Shown here: in pieces, positions 1-6,413 of the stretch
Layout of the letters: each line of letters starts with the position of its first letter
Position numbering within the stretch: position 1 is the first letter of the stretch
NCBI GenBank assembly: GCA_029982105.1
Contig: JARRCQ010000051.1
Location: 1-9,157 of the forward strand
Reading direction: 5' to 3'
DNA length: 9,157 bases
Source: Candidatus Atribacteria bacterium
GTDB taxonomy: Bacteria > Atribacterota > Atribacteria > Atribacterales > Caldatribacteriaceae
Translations under genes and position numbers: made by a program
Notes under the pieces: generated by a model
Told to the model about the DNA's origin: nothing
The model's input: only the letters and a program-made list of their open reading frames with translations
Databases searched by the model: none

Positions 1-2
1 CT

Positions 3-110
3 TATTTTTTACTTTTTTTACTTCTTTGTTTTGCCTTCTTCTGGAGATGGGGGAAATGGTTAGGGGTGACCGAAGTAGTGGAGGAAGGAGAGCAGCTTGA
101 CAAAAATTAA
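3..110 (+). CDS. C-terminal tail of an upstream membrane protein (partial)
   Basis: An open frame runs from the left edge and stops at TAA 108-110, overlapping the wecB start by 14 nt. It reads a hydrophobic stretch of about 14 residues (YFLLFLLLCFAFFW), then a basic/aromatic turn and an acidic tail ending EEGEQLDKN. That is how the last membrane helix and cytoplasmic tail of a polytopic protein look. In many bacteria the gene before wecB is a MraY/WecA-type phosphosugar transferase, which would suit this tail; that identity is inference from context only. A second frame also encodes a hydrophobic tail and stops at TAG 61-63, so the choice of frame is uncertain. Confidence 0.4.
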   Translation, partial: YFLLFLLLCFAFFWRWGKWLGVTEVVEEGEQLDKN

Positions 111-1242
111 AACTCTTTTGATTCTGGGGACCCGTCCCGAAGTTATTAAACTGGCACCGGTTTATTTTGCTCTGGCTCAAAGCGAAGAGTTTAACCCACT
201 AATAATTAATACTGGCCAGCATCGAGATCTGGCTCGTGATTTCTTAACCCGCTTTAATTTGACGGCTGCTTATGACTTGGAAGTGATGATAGAGAATCAG
301 TCTTTAACCTATTTAACTTCAGAAATCATCAGCCGACTGGAAAAAGTGATGATAAAAGAACAACCGGATTTAGTCCTGGTTCAAGGGGATACCACTTCTG
401 CTCTGGGAGGAGCCCTTTCCGCTTTTTATCATCAAGTTTCCCTGGGCCACGTAGAGGCAGGACTACGTACCGGCAAAAAGTATAACCCTTTTCCGGAAGA
501 GATGAACCGTCTGCTAATTAGTAAATTAGCGGATTGGCATTTTGCTCCCACCTCCGGGGCTCGCAATAATCTCCTGCAAGAAGGGATAGAACGGGAAAAA
601 GTTTTGGTTACCGGTAATACTATCGTAGATGCTCTCTTACAAGTTTTAGCAAAAAACTTGCCTTTCCACAATGAAATTCTTAGCCGGGAAGTGAGTAAAG
701 GGAAAGAAAAAATAGTGACGGTTACTGCTCATCGCCGGGAAAACTGGGAAAAGGGGATAGAAGAGGTGGCACAAGCGCTCCGCATTTTGGGAGAAAAGTT
801 TAAAGAGGTGAAAATCTTTTTTCCGCTTCATCCCAATCCGCTGGTAAGGGAGAAAATTTTGCCTTATCTTTCTTCTTGTACTCGGGTTTTTCTTTTAGAA
901 CCCCTGGATTATTTTGATTTTGTAAAACTCCTCTCCCAGAGCACTCTTTTAATTACTGATTCTGGAGGAGTACAAGAGGAATCCTCGGCTTTGGGGGTAC
1001 CAGTATTAATCACGCGCGATTTTACCGAAAGGCCAGAAGTAATGAAGGCGGGGCTGGGATATCTGGTGGGCTGTAATCGAGAGAAAATTGTGGGTTTGGC
1101 TACTCGGTTTCTTAAAGAAAAAAGAACGCAAAAAAGTCAACCAATATTTGGTGATGGTAGAGCTTCCTGGAGAATTGTTCAAGCTCTACGCTACTTTTTC
1201 GGGTTAGATTCTCGAGAAATTGAGGAGTTTATCTCTACGTAA
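97..1242 (+). CDS. wecB: UDP-N-acetylglucosamine 2-epimerase (non-hydrolysing)
   Basis: This 381-aa cytoplasmic enzyme interconverts UDP-GlcNAc and UDP-ManNAc, supplying ManNAc for surface polysaccharide or teichoic-acid linkage units. The GT-B type fold is recognisable throughout: GTRPEVIKLAPV (11-22) binds nucleotide sugar, followed by NTGQH (38-42), VQGDTTS (95-101), HVEAGLRT (118-125), PFPEEMNR (131-138), VTGNT (171-175), TAHRREN (210-216), FPLHPNP (242-248) and TDSGGVQEE (287-295). The residues matching the E. coli WecB catalytic set (D95, E117, E131, H213) are present as D98, E120, E134/E135 and H212. Length is normal for the family and the usual GDG-A-x-R-I ending is at 352-360. The TTG start at 97 is chosen because GGAGGAAGGAG (80-90) lies 6 nt upstream and the family motif begins about 10 residues in. 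It overlaps the preceding frame, implying co-transcription with it. This is a host housekeeping gene and not part of the element. Confidence 0.97.
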   Translation: MTKIKTLLILGTRPEVIKLAPVYFALAQSEEFNPLIINTGQHRDLARDFLTRFNLTAAYDLEVMIENQSLTYLTSEIISRLEKVMIKEQPDLVLVQGDTTSALGGALSAFYHQVSLGHVEAGLRTGKKYNPFPEEMNRLLISKLADWHFAPTSGARNNLLQEGIEREKVLVTGNTIVDALLQVLAKNLPFHNEILSREVSKGKEKIVTVTAHRRENWEKGIEEVAQALRILGEKFKEVKIFFPLHPNPLVREKILPYLSSCTRVFLLEPLDYFDFVKLLSQSTLLITDSGGVQEESSALGVPVLITRDFTERPEVMKAGLGYLVGCNREKIVGLATRFLKEKRTQKSQPIFGDGRASWRIVQALRYFFGLDSREIEEFIST

Positions 1243-1369
1243 ACTTTTTTGAGATTGTTCCTTTGTTCCGCAGACAGGCTAAAGAGGAGAGTAAGCGGCT
1301 TGAACTTGGGCAAAGTCGGTCTATAGTAAAAAATTCCAAATATTTGAAGATAGTATTTGGCCGAGGTAC

Positions 1370-1397
1370 TTGAAAAAAAATTCTTTGGTGATATTAT
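1370..1397 (+). promoter_or_regulatory. Probable sigma-70-type promoter of tRNA-Gly
   Basis: TTGAAA (1370-1375) and TATTAT (1392-1397) are separated by 16 nt and end 16 nt before the mature tRNA 5' end, so transcription would start just upstream of the tRNA. The rest of the gap from wecB (1243-1369) shows no ORF and no clear T-tailed terminator. Confidence 0.45.
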
Positions 1398-1413
1398 TAT
1401 AAAACAGTAAGGG

Positions 1414-1488
1414 GCGGAAATAGCTCAGGGGTAGAGCATCGGCTTCCCAAGCCGAGGGTCGCGGGTTCAAATCCCGTTTTCCGCTCCA
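1414..1488 (+). tRNA. tRNA-Gly (anticodon CCC), CCA encoded
   Basis: A complete cloverleaf can be folded by hand. The acceptor stem GCGGAAA (1414-1420) pairs with TTTCCGC (1478-1484). The D arm is GCTC...GAGC, and the anticodon stem TCGGC/GCCGA encloses loop TTCCCAA with CCC at 1446-1448. The T arm is GCGGG-TTCAAAT-CCCGT with one G-T pair. Discriminator T is followed by an encoded CCA (1486-1488). Anticodon CCC reads GGG glycine codons. The gene is intact, as expected when an element integrates at a tRNA 3' end and restores it. The integrase gene starts 93 nt further on in the same orientation. Confidence 0.97.
1440..1488 (+). other. Probable attachment site (left element junction) in the tRNA-Gly 3' half
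   Basis: Tyrosine integrases commonly use the anticodon-to-3'-end portion of a tRNA gene as attB, and their gene usually sits directly beside that junction, as here. The exact core cannot be defined because no second copy of this segment was seen elsewhere in the window; the matching right junction should lie beyond position 9157. A 9-bp direct repeat, CCATTTTTA, occurs at the tRNA end (1486-1494) and again at 1526-1534. It is AT-rich and may be chance. Confidence 0.45.
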
Positions 1489-1581
1489 TTTTTATATAAA
1501 GCCAGTTTCAGCCGCTTTTACTTTTCCATTTTTACCTTTTTTAACCCCTGAAGCCGTTGCTCATAAAAAGGGGGTTTTAAA

Positions 1582-2499
1582 ATGGGAAAGGTTTTAAAAT
1601 TAGCTAAGCCTAAAACTTGGGAGGAGTATTTTGAAGAATTTCTACTATTAAAACAAGTTGAGGGCTTAAGACCACGCACTTTAAAAGATTACCGCTACCA
1701 TATTAACCGCTTCTTCAATGGGGTAAATCTGGAAGATTGGGAAAGTATTCAAAAGAGAGTAGGAGAATACTTTACTGAAAATATTGCTCCCGCTACCTTT
1801 AACATTCGTAGAAAATACCTTAAAAGTTTTTTCTCCTATTTAGTAGAACAAGGAGCACTACCTCAAAATCCTATAAACTTTAAAATCCGCAAAGATGAGG
1901 GAAAAGCCAGAGCTCTACCTCAAGGAGTTATAGAAGAATTTCTAAAGCTACCCAATAAAAAGACCTTTACTGGTTTGAGAGATTATACCTTAATTCTTTT
2001 TACCTTAGACACAGGAATAAGACCAGGAGAAGCCTTGAAGTTATTACCTGAGAATTTTAACTTAGAAGGTAGAGAAGTAATTATACTTCCAGGAGTAGCT
2101 AAGACCAAAGCTCAAAGAACTCTTCCTCTTTCTCCTTTAACTTGTCTGTGGGTTAAAAAACTTCTCTCTGTTCGTCCTAATTCTTGGGGAGAGAATGTTC
2201 CAGTATTTTGTAGCCAGGATGGAAAGCTTATGTTAACCAGTTCCTGGGGACATAGGTTAAACAAATATAGTAAAAAATTAGGTTATAAAGTAACCCCTTA
2301 TGACTTAAGACATACTTTCGCTCTATATTCTCTTAGAGAAGGAATGAATCCTTTCGCTTTGCAGAGAATTTTAGGACATACCGACTTAACTATGACTAAG
2401 CGTTATTTAAGTTTAAACCAAGAAGATTTAAAAAGAGAACACGAAAAGAGTTCTCCTCTAAATTTATTTGAAAAAAAGAGGGTGAGAGGAATTAAATAA
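1582..2499 (+). CDS. Tyrosine recombinase / integrase, full length
   Basis: This 305-aa site-specific recombinase probably integrates and excises the element at the adjacent tRNA-Gly. Residues about 10-95 form the SAM-like core-binding domain (LRPRTLKDYRYHINRFF... followed by ...FSYLVEQGALPQNP). Residues about 105-285 form the catalytic domain. Recognisable active-site elements are R147 in TGIRPGEAL, a probable K176 in the AKTKAQRTLPL strand, R243 and H244 in YDLRHTFA, H266 in ILGHTDL, and nucleophile Y275 in TKRYLSL. The position that is often His in the HxxR box is Tyr (Y240); other residues are canonical, so the enzyme is probably active. AGGGGG lies about 8 nt before the ATG. It reads away from the tRNA and is followed after 75 nt by the repeat-protein gene, which has its own candidate promoter. 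Confidence 0.95.
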   Translation: MGKVLKLAKPKTWEEYFEEFLLLKQVEGLRPRTLKDYRYHINRFFNGVNLEDWESIQKRVGEYFTENIAPATFNIRRKYLKSFFSYLVEQGALPQNPINFKIRKDEGKARALPQGVIEEFLKLPNKKTFTGLRDYTLILFTLDTGIRPGEALKLLPENFNLEGREVIILPGVAKTKAQRTLPLSPLTCLWVKKLLSVRPNSWGENVPVFCSQDGKLMLTSSWGHRLNKYSKKLGYKVTPYDLRHTFALYSLREGMNPFALQRILGHTDLTMTKRYLSLNQEDLKREHEKSSPLNLFEKKRVRGIK

Positions 2500-2517
2500 A
2501 GCTCTTAAAAACTTTCT

Positions 2518-2544
2518 TTGTTAAGGTTACACTATTGGTATAAG
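2518..2544 (+). promoter_or_regulatory. Candidate promoter of the 23-residue-repeat protein
   Basis: TTGTTA (2518-2523) and an extended -10, TGGTATAAG (2536-2544), lie between the integrase stop and the next ATG. The 15-nt spacer is short, but the TGn extension can compensate. A strong AAGGAGGAG Shine-Dalgarno precedes the ATG at 2575. Confidence 0.4.
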
Positions 2545-2574
2545 TATTCCCTAATTTAAAAAGGAGGAGTAAAG

Positions 2575-3255
2575 ATGGCTGGAGAACTTACAAGGAGGGT
2601 GGAAAAACTGGAAAAGGAGAACCGAGTATTGAAGATAGTTTTTTTCTTGGTTCTTATTATGTTTTCAGTAATATTGTTTATTGGGGCAGACAAAAAATGG
2701 GAAAAAGAAATAACCACCGAGAATCTCAAAATAGTGGATAAAAAGGGGAATACCAGAATAGAAATGATTGCAGATGAAAAAGGAATATCAACGCTTGCCT
2801 TTACTAACTCTAAGGGCAAACTTAGATTAGGAATGGGTGTTTATGAAGATGAAATACCATCGATTATTTTTACAGACTCTAATGAAAAACAAAAATTGGT
2901 AATAACTGTTCTTAAAGATAAGGTGCCAGAAATTAATTTATATGGTTCTGATGGAAAAATAGAACTGACAATGGTTGTTCCTAAGGATGGAATGCCAGTA
3001 ATTCGTTTTTATGACTCTAAAAGAGAGAAAAGATTAGTAATGAGTATTGCTGAAAAAGAAACACCAGAAATTACCCTTTATGATTCCGAAGGGAAACCAA
3101 GATTAGGAATGGGCGTTTATGAAAATGAATTTCCATTGATTGGTTTCAATGATTCTGACGATAAACCAAGATTGGGAATGGGTATTACCGAAGATGGAAC
3201 ACCAATTCTTAATTTTTTAGGAGCAGATGGTAAAATAATTCACTCTTTACCTTAA
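2575..3255 (+). CDS. Membrane-anchored protein of seven exact 23-residue repeats
   Basis: No named family was recognised for this 226-aa protein. Residues 4-21 are a short charged coiled coil (LTRRVEKLEKEN), and residues 22-38 form one hydrophobic membrane segment. Residues about 45-226 are tandem repeats. An R/K-L-x-M-type motif falls at residues 61, 84, 107, 130, 153, 176 and 199, exactly 23 residues apart with no insertion or deletion. The approximate consensus is F-x-D-S-x-G-K-x-R-L-x-M-x-V-x-E-D-x-x-P-x-I. The alternating pattern with turn residues suggests a beta-solenoid or beta-blade stack. With a cytoplasmic N terminus followed by one TM, the repeats would lie outside the membrane. 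The repeats around residues 84, 176 and 199 are nearly identical even in DNA, which suggests recent duplication or conversion. A binding, scaffold or surface role is only a guess. Confidence 0.88.
   Translation: MAGELTRRVEKLEKENRVLKIVFFLVLIMFSVILFIGADKKWEKEITTENLKIVDKKGNTRIEMIADEKGISTLAFTNSKGKLRLGMGVYEDEIPSIIFTDSNEKQKLVITVLKDKVPEINLYGSDGKIELTMVVPKDGMPVIRFYDSKREKRLVMSIAEKETPEITLYDSEGKPRLGMGVYENEFPLIGFNDSDDKPRLGMGITEDGTPILNFLGADGKIIHSLP
2815..3200 (+). repeat. In-frame 69-bp tandem DNA repeats
   Basis: The 23-codon unit shows as DNA repetition. The segment around AGATTAGGAATGGG begins at 2823, 3099 and (as AGATTGGGAATGGG) 3168. The spacings are 276 bp (four units) and 69 bp (one unit). Units between them are diverged in DNA but keep protein register. 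Confidence 0.8.
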
Positions 3256-3262
3256 TTATCAA

Positions 3263-3294
3263 AGGGGGACAAAAGTGGGCGGCCACTATCCCCT
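3263..3294. terminator. Candidate hairpin between convergent genes
   Basis: AGGGG (3263-3267) can pair with CCCCT (3290-3294), and inside it GTGG (3275-3278) can pair with CCAC (3283-3286). It lies in the 56-nt gap between two convergent genes, where a bidirectional terminator is expected. There is no long T tract on either side, so this is a weak call. Confidence 0.3.
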
Positions 3295-3311
3295 CTTGGT
3301 TGGTAAATAGT

Positions 3312-3818
3312 TTATGCCTTTCTTGGTCTAGACCAAGTATATAACTCGTAAAATTTATTGTTTAGGTATGAACCAATCATAAAAATGAGAATTAGGCCAA
3401 TTCCGTAATATCGATTTATGAATAAAGCAATAATATATAATAATCCTATTAATATTCCAGAATAAATTTTTATTGAAAAATCAGAGCTTTCGCTTATATA
3501 TTTAGAAACCTCAATTGGCCATTTAAAAGCCCAATATATATTATAAAGTGGAATAAAGCAGTAACCAAGTGCGGCCCCAGGAGATATTGGATATTTTCCC
3601 ATGGACAACTTCTGTAATATTTTATGATAATTGTAAAGCCAGATACACCAAATAATACCTCCCAAAAAACCAAGTAAGGGGGCATAATTACGGAGACCTG
3701 TAAAAGCAAAACATATATACATAGCCGATACAATATAGCCAATTAATATAGGTATATTTATTATGTTAATATTTATTATGAGGTTTGAAGGCAAAGCACG
3801 AGGCAATACCTTTTTCAT
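3312..3818 (-). CDS. Multi-pass membrane protein of unknown function
   Basis: This 168-aa hydrophobic protein has about four membrane segments, near residues 17-40, 46-63, 118-134 and 137-155. Between the second and third lies the motif P-I-S-P-G-A-A-L-G-Y-C-F-I-P-L-Y-N-I-Y-W (77-96). A similar proline/aromatic stretch (G-x-x-F-I-P-x-x-N-x-Y-W) occurs in several uncharacterised bacterial membrane-protein families. That resemblance is from memory and does not give a function. The ATG is preceded by GGAGGAGGAA. The gene starts 12 nt after the stop of the catalytic-only recombinase, so the two are probably co-transcribed. Confidence 0.82.
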   Translation of the reverse strand: MKKVLPRALPSNLIININIINIPILIGYIVSAMYICFAFTGLRNYAPLLGFLGGIIWCIWLYNYHKILQKLSMGKYPISPGAALGYCFIPLYNIYWAFKWPIEVSKYISESSDFSIKIYSGILIGLLYIIALFINRYYGIGLILIFMIGSYLNNKFYELYTWSRPRKA

Positions 3819-3830
3819 CTTTCCTCCTCC

Positions 3831-4403
3831 TTACGCCACCTCTTTTGAACGAAAAAACTTCATTTCCTTCTCCAATTCTTCATCAATTATATGAGTATAA
3901 ATCTCAGTGGTGGAAATTGAGCTATGCCCTAAAGCTTTTTGAACCAGTCTTAAATTTTTACTCTCTCGGTATAGGTCAGTAGCGAAGGAATGTCTCAAGG
4001 TGTGGGGGTGGATATCTTTATTTATTCCTGCTTGTTTAGCTTTCCTCTTCACCATAGCTCTAATATAGCGAGGTTCTATTGGTTCTCCTTTTAGAGTGGT
4101 AAATAATAGCTCGCTCTCTGGTTTTATCTCTCTCCACTTCCTTAATACATTTAGCGCTTCCTCATTAAGCCAGACTATCCTATCCTTGCTTCCTTTTCCT
4201 TGTTTAATATGTATCTTTCCAGTTTGGAAGTCCACATCATTGGTTTTCAAGTTCAATACTTCCCCACAGCGTAATCCAGCGTCCAGCATTAGCCTGCACA
4301 TTACATAATTTCTCAATCCTGTTTTTGCTTTCTTGTTGAAGGTTTTCAAAAACTTCTCTTGCTCTTCCGGGGTTAAAACCTCTGGAATTCTGAATTTAGC
4401 CAT
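3831..4403 (-). CDS. Tyrosine recombinase reduced to the catalytic domain
   Basis: This 190-aa protein matches the catalytic half of XerC/XerD-type recombinases. R45 is in DAGLRCGEVL, the lysine hairpin is QGKGSKDR (K70/K73), H134-R137-H138 are in HPHTLRHSFATDL, H160 is in ALGHSSI, and nucleophile Y169 is in STTEIYTH. All catalytic positions are present, but the usual N-terminal core-binding domain of about 100 residues is missing; full-length Xer proteins are near 300 aa. The ATG has its own Shine-Dalgarno (GAGGAGGGG) inside the end of the upstream gene, whose stop lies one base before it, so translation is probably coupled. The short form looks like a real gene start and not recent truncation, because the upstream gene is itself intact. 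It may act on DNA with a partner, be a regulator, or be a remnant. Confidence 0.92.
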   Translation of the reverse strand: MAKFRIPEVLTPEEQEKFLKTFNKKAKTGLRNYVMCRLMLDAGLRCGEVLNLKTNDVDFQTGKIHIKQGKGSKDRIVWLNEEALNVLRKWREIKPESELLFTTLKGEPIEPRYIRAMVKRKAKQAGINKDIHPHTLRHSFATDLYRESKNLRLVQKALGHSSISTTEIYTHIIDEELEKEMKFFRSKEVA

Positions 4404-4404
4404 A

Positions 4405-4995
4405 TTACCACCCCTCCTCTACTCCTTTTTTTACCTGCTCTTTTTCCCATTCTTCCTGTTGCTTGGATATATCTTTTGACCACATAACAAGCTTCCCCTC
4501 TTTTGAAATTTCGTTATAATCTAACACCATACCAGCCTTCTCCCCCCACCACGTATACCTTTCAATGTATTTATTGCCTTGATATCCTTCTCCAAATTTT
4601 TCAAAAATTATTGCTTTAAAAATACTCCAGTTTGAAAATCCTTTTGTATAAACTCTTACATCACAAAACTTGTCCTGCCAAAAACCGTATAAAATCAACT
4701 CCAGTTCCGCTCCCCCCATCCTCAGTTCGTCCCCTTCTCTCGTATAAAGGGCAACCCCACCGTAGGAGGGGTCGGTAGAATGGAAAACCAACCCTTCTAC
4801 CGTAGATATATCCTGCCCCCACTTTATACCCCTAAAACCGTCTGGTTCACTATCTGGTTTAAAATTAAAAATTAAAGCTCTAAGTTTGTCCTCTAAATTG
4901 GTTTCTGTTTTAGTATCCGCATAAGCTAAACTACCAACCAAAACAACACAACAAATCAAAATTAGCCATCCTACTTTAAATAATTTTTTCCCCAT
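4405..4995 (-). CDS. Secreted protein of unknown function (FRGIKWG-type)
   Basis: This 196-aa exported protein has a Sec signal peptide with basic start MGKKLFK, hydrophobic core 9-22, and probable cleavage after AYA at residue 26. The mature part carries FRGIKWGQDIS (54-64) and later FGEGY (134-138), YTWWGEKAGMVLDYNE (147-162) and a KLVMWSKD strand. Similar F-R-G-I-x-W-G openings followed by a W-x-G-x-x-x-x-L-x-Y strand occur in uncharacterised exported proteins of diverse bacteria; this is recalled, not searched. The C terminus (178-196) is highly charged and helical. AAGGAGG precedes the ATG. It sits in a minus-strand cluster after the lipoprotein gene and directly before the short recombinase. 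Confidence 0.87.
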   Translation of the reverse strand: MGKKLFKVGWLILICCVVLVGSLAYADTKTETNLEDKLRALIFNFKPDSEPDGFRGIKWGQDISTVEGLVFHSTDPSYGGVALYTREGDELRMGGAELELILYGFWQDKFCDVRVYTKGFSNWSIFKAIIFEKFGEGYQGNKYIERYTWWGEKAGMVLDYNEISKEGKLVMWSKDISKQQEEWEKEQVKKGVEEGW

Positions 4996-5044
4996 CTTAC
5001 TTTACCTCCTTTTTACCTTTAATTCCTAAAATTCAAGACAAAAC

Positions 5045-5488
5045 TCAAGACCATTTCCACTCCCCATTTACTTTCTCAAAAAGACCTGTTTGTCCATAGT
5101 GAAAAGTTGTATCATATGTATTTCCGTATATATCGTGTGTTGTTGACGATAAATCGTAGCGTAGGCTGAGGTATTCACCGACATACTCAAAATTATAAAC
5201 GTCGTAAACTTGATAAGTACTATAAAGTGTAGGGTAATCTTGCGCAAGAGCCCAAAGATTATTAACATACTTGAAAACGATACCACCTGGTTTACAATAA
5301 GACAGCGCTTGAGCAAAGTTCTGGTTACTTAATGCAATATATAACCCCCTAACCAAGTTCTCACAAATATAGGCGTCTCCACCTATATCAGCAGGATTTG
5401 GAGTTACAATCCCACCATTACAGCCAGACAAAAACAACGACAATGACAATAACAGGAAAACAACGGCGTAAAACAACTTTTTATTCAT
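5045..5488 (-). CDS. Predicted lipoprotein, possibly NTF2-like
   Basis: This 147-aa protein starts at the ATG at 5488, chosen because AGGAGGG lies 6 nt upstream and the next residues form a standard lipoprotein signal: MNKK, a long Leu-rich core, then LFLSGC with the lipidated Cys at residue 23. An upstream in-frame ATG at 5566 would bury the signal and is rejected. The mature domain contains a helix ENLVRGLYIALSNQNFAQAL (43-62) followed by several Tyr-rich strands and ends EKVNGEWKW. A helix followed by beta strands closing with a G-x-W-K-W strand is typical of small NTF2/SnoaL-like or DUF4878-like lipoproteins, but no catalytic residues point to a function. It is the first gene of the minus-strand cargo cluster. 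Confidence 0.85.
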   Translation of the reverse strand: MNKKLFYAVVFLLLSLSLFLSGCNGGIVTPNPADIGGDAYICENLVRGLYIALSNQNFAQALSYCKPGGIVFKYVNNLWALAQDYPTLYSTYQVYDVYNFEYVGEYLSLRYDLSSTTHDIYGNTYDTTFHYGQTGLFEKVNGEWKWS

Positions 5489-5518
5489 TGTAGACCCTCC
5501 TGAGAAAATACTAAATTG

Positions 5519-5547
5519 ATTATATAATAAAATGAGAGATTTATAAA
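5519..5547 (-). promoter_or_regulatory. Candidate promoter of the lipoprotein cluster
   Basis: On the minus strand, TTTATA (5547-5542) and a consensus TATAAT (5524-5519) are 17 nt apart. They would start transcription about 25 nt upstream of the lipoprotein ATG at 5488. The -10 is perfect and the -35 is weak. Confidence 0.42.
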
Positions 5548-5659
5548 CTGTAAATGGGGGAATCAAGCCCTAAAGGATTAGGATAATATTTTATACCATT
5601 TACCAGTTTTTTGAGGTCTTCCTGAGCCTCTCCGGAGGGTGTTCTACCCCGAGTAAATT

Positions 5660-5668
5660 TGATATAAT
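5660..5668 (+). promoter_or_regulatory. Extended -10 promoter of the small membrane protein
   Basis: TGATATAAT is a perfect extended -10 (TGnTATAAT), 33 nt before the ATG at 5702. No good -35 lies 16-18 nt upstream, which fits extended -10 promoters. With the minus-strand promoter it makes 5489-5701 a divergent regulatory region; nothing else was found in that gap. Confidence 0.45.
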
Positions 5669-5701
5669 TACCCTTAACCAGCTCATTAAGGAGGAGGAAC
5701 T

Positions 5702-5974
5702 ATGAACTTAAATATTTATCAAAGAATTGTCCTTATTATTGGTGGAGTTTTATTCGTAATTAGTATTATAACCGCACCCTCTATTATATATATTAAAGAT
5801 TACGGTTATGCACCATACCCATACCACCCTGAATATAAAAATAAATATGGTATCCCACAAAAGGATAAAAATAGCATTATGGTTCGTGGCCTCATTGTTT
5901 GGGGTATAACAATACCGGTATTTTTCGCTCTAAGTAGCACAAAAAAAGAAAATAAGGAAAACAAAGATAAATAA
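5702..5974 (+). CDS. Small two-helix membrane protein
   Basis: This 90-aa protein has two membrane segments (about 8-29 and 59-77), joined by a Tyr/Pro-rich loop (YGYAPYPYHPEY, 34-45), and ends in a very charged tail (KKENKENKDK). AAGGAGGAGG (5688-5697) precedes the ATG at ideal spacing. It has its own promoter and stands alone on the plus strand inside the element. Similar small two-TM proteins opening with N-x-Y-Q-R-I-V are common in bacterial genomes, without a known role. It could be a holin-like, toxin-like or envelope protein, but nothing in the sequence decides this. Confidence 0.75.
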   Translation: MNLNIYQRIVLIIGGVLFVISIITAPSIIYIKDYGYAPYPYHPEYKNKYGIPQKDKNSIMVRGLIVWGITIPVFFALSSTKKENKENKDK

Positions 5975-5986
5975 CTCCTAAAACTC

Positions 5987-6025
5987 TGTAGGGGGTAATA
6001 AACCATACCAGCATTACCCCCTACA
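5987..6025. terminator. Perfect 13-bp inverted repeat after the small membrane protein
   Basis: TGTAGGGGGTAAT (5987-5999) and ATTACCCCCTACA (6013-6025) are exact reverse complements around a 13-nt loop, starting 12 nt after the stop codon of the plus-strand gene. The position suits a transcription terminator, but no T tract follows, so an operator or recombination site is also possible. Confidence 0.5.
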
Positions 6026-6104
6026 TACTCATAGGGAGTCTATATAACTAACAGTTAAAAAGCTTATAGTTTCTCGTATCCCCCACAATGCTCCTGCCTT
6101 AAAT

Positions 6105-6136
6105 ATAGGGGGGTAGCTCCCCGAACTCCCCCCTAT
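6105..6136. terminator. G/C-run hairpin downstream of the replication module
   Basis: ATAGGGGGG (6105-6113) pairs exactly with CCCCCCTAT (6128-6136) across a 14-nt loop. A shorter alternative GGGG/CCCC pairing (6110-6113 with 6119-6122) overlaps it. It lies 28 nt past the stop of the 82-aa gene on the minus strand, where transcripts of the replication module would end, and is followed there by only a short ATATTT. Confidence 0.45.
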
Positions 6137-6164
6137 TACCACAAGCAACCTCCCGAGGCTGGTA

Positions 6165-6413
6165 TTACTCTGAGATATCTTCGTTATAAGCCAACTTAAT
6201 AATTACCGTCATACTTGCTTCCTTTCCTCGCTCGTTAATAGCTTTCTCCGCTTCTTCTTCAGTGGGGAAAACTCCTATCTCCTCATTGCCAATAATCACT
6301 GAGAAAACTTTCTTCCCCTCCTGGTCAATTGGTCTTAAATCAGCAACAATCCACCCTTTATCTTTCGTTCCTATTTTTCCTTCCAATTTATCTAACCTCT
6401 CTTTAAGTTTCAT
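6165..6413 (-). CDS. Small protein of unknown function, replication-module tail
   Basis: This 82-aa protein is not recognised. It begins with a short charged helix (KLKERLDKLEGKI), then strands WIVADLRP and FSVIIGNEEIGVF, a helix TEEEAEKAINERG (51-63), and a last strand TVIIKLAY. The alpha/beta pattern resembles a small single-domain protein of the kind common in phages and integrative elements. The start overlaps the end of the HTH gene by 11 nt and has an AGGAGAG site in it, so the two are translationally coupled and probably act in the same process. Confidence 0.75.
   Translation of the reverse strand: MKLKERLDKLEGKIGTKDKGWIVADLRPIDQEGKKVFSVIIGNEEIGVFPTEEEAEKAINERGKEASMTVIIKLAYNEDISE

Noticed and set aside
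1489..1581. A promoter or riboswitch in front of the integrase
   Set aside because: The gap has a TATAAA-like string and T-rich DNA but no spaced -35/-10 pair or convincing structure.
3494..3742. Alternative minus-strand frame inside the membrane-protein gene
   Set aside because: It overlaps a gene with a strong ribosome site and coherent membrane topology; the alternative frame has neither.
5489..5566. Longer start for the lipoprotein (ATG at 5566)
   Set aside because: It would place 26 residues ahead of a textbook lipoprotein signal, lacks a good ribosome site and runs through the candidate promoter.
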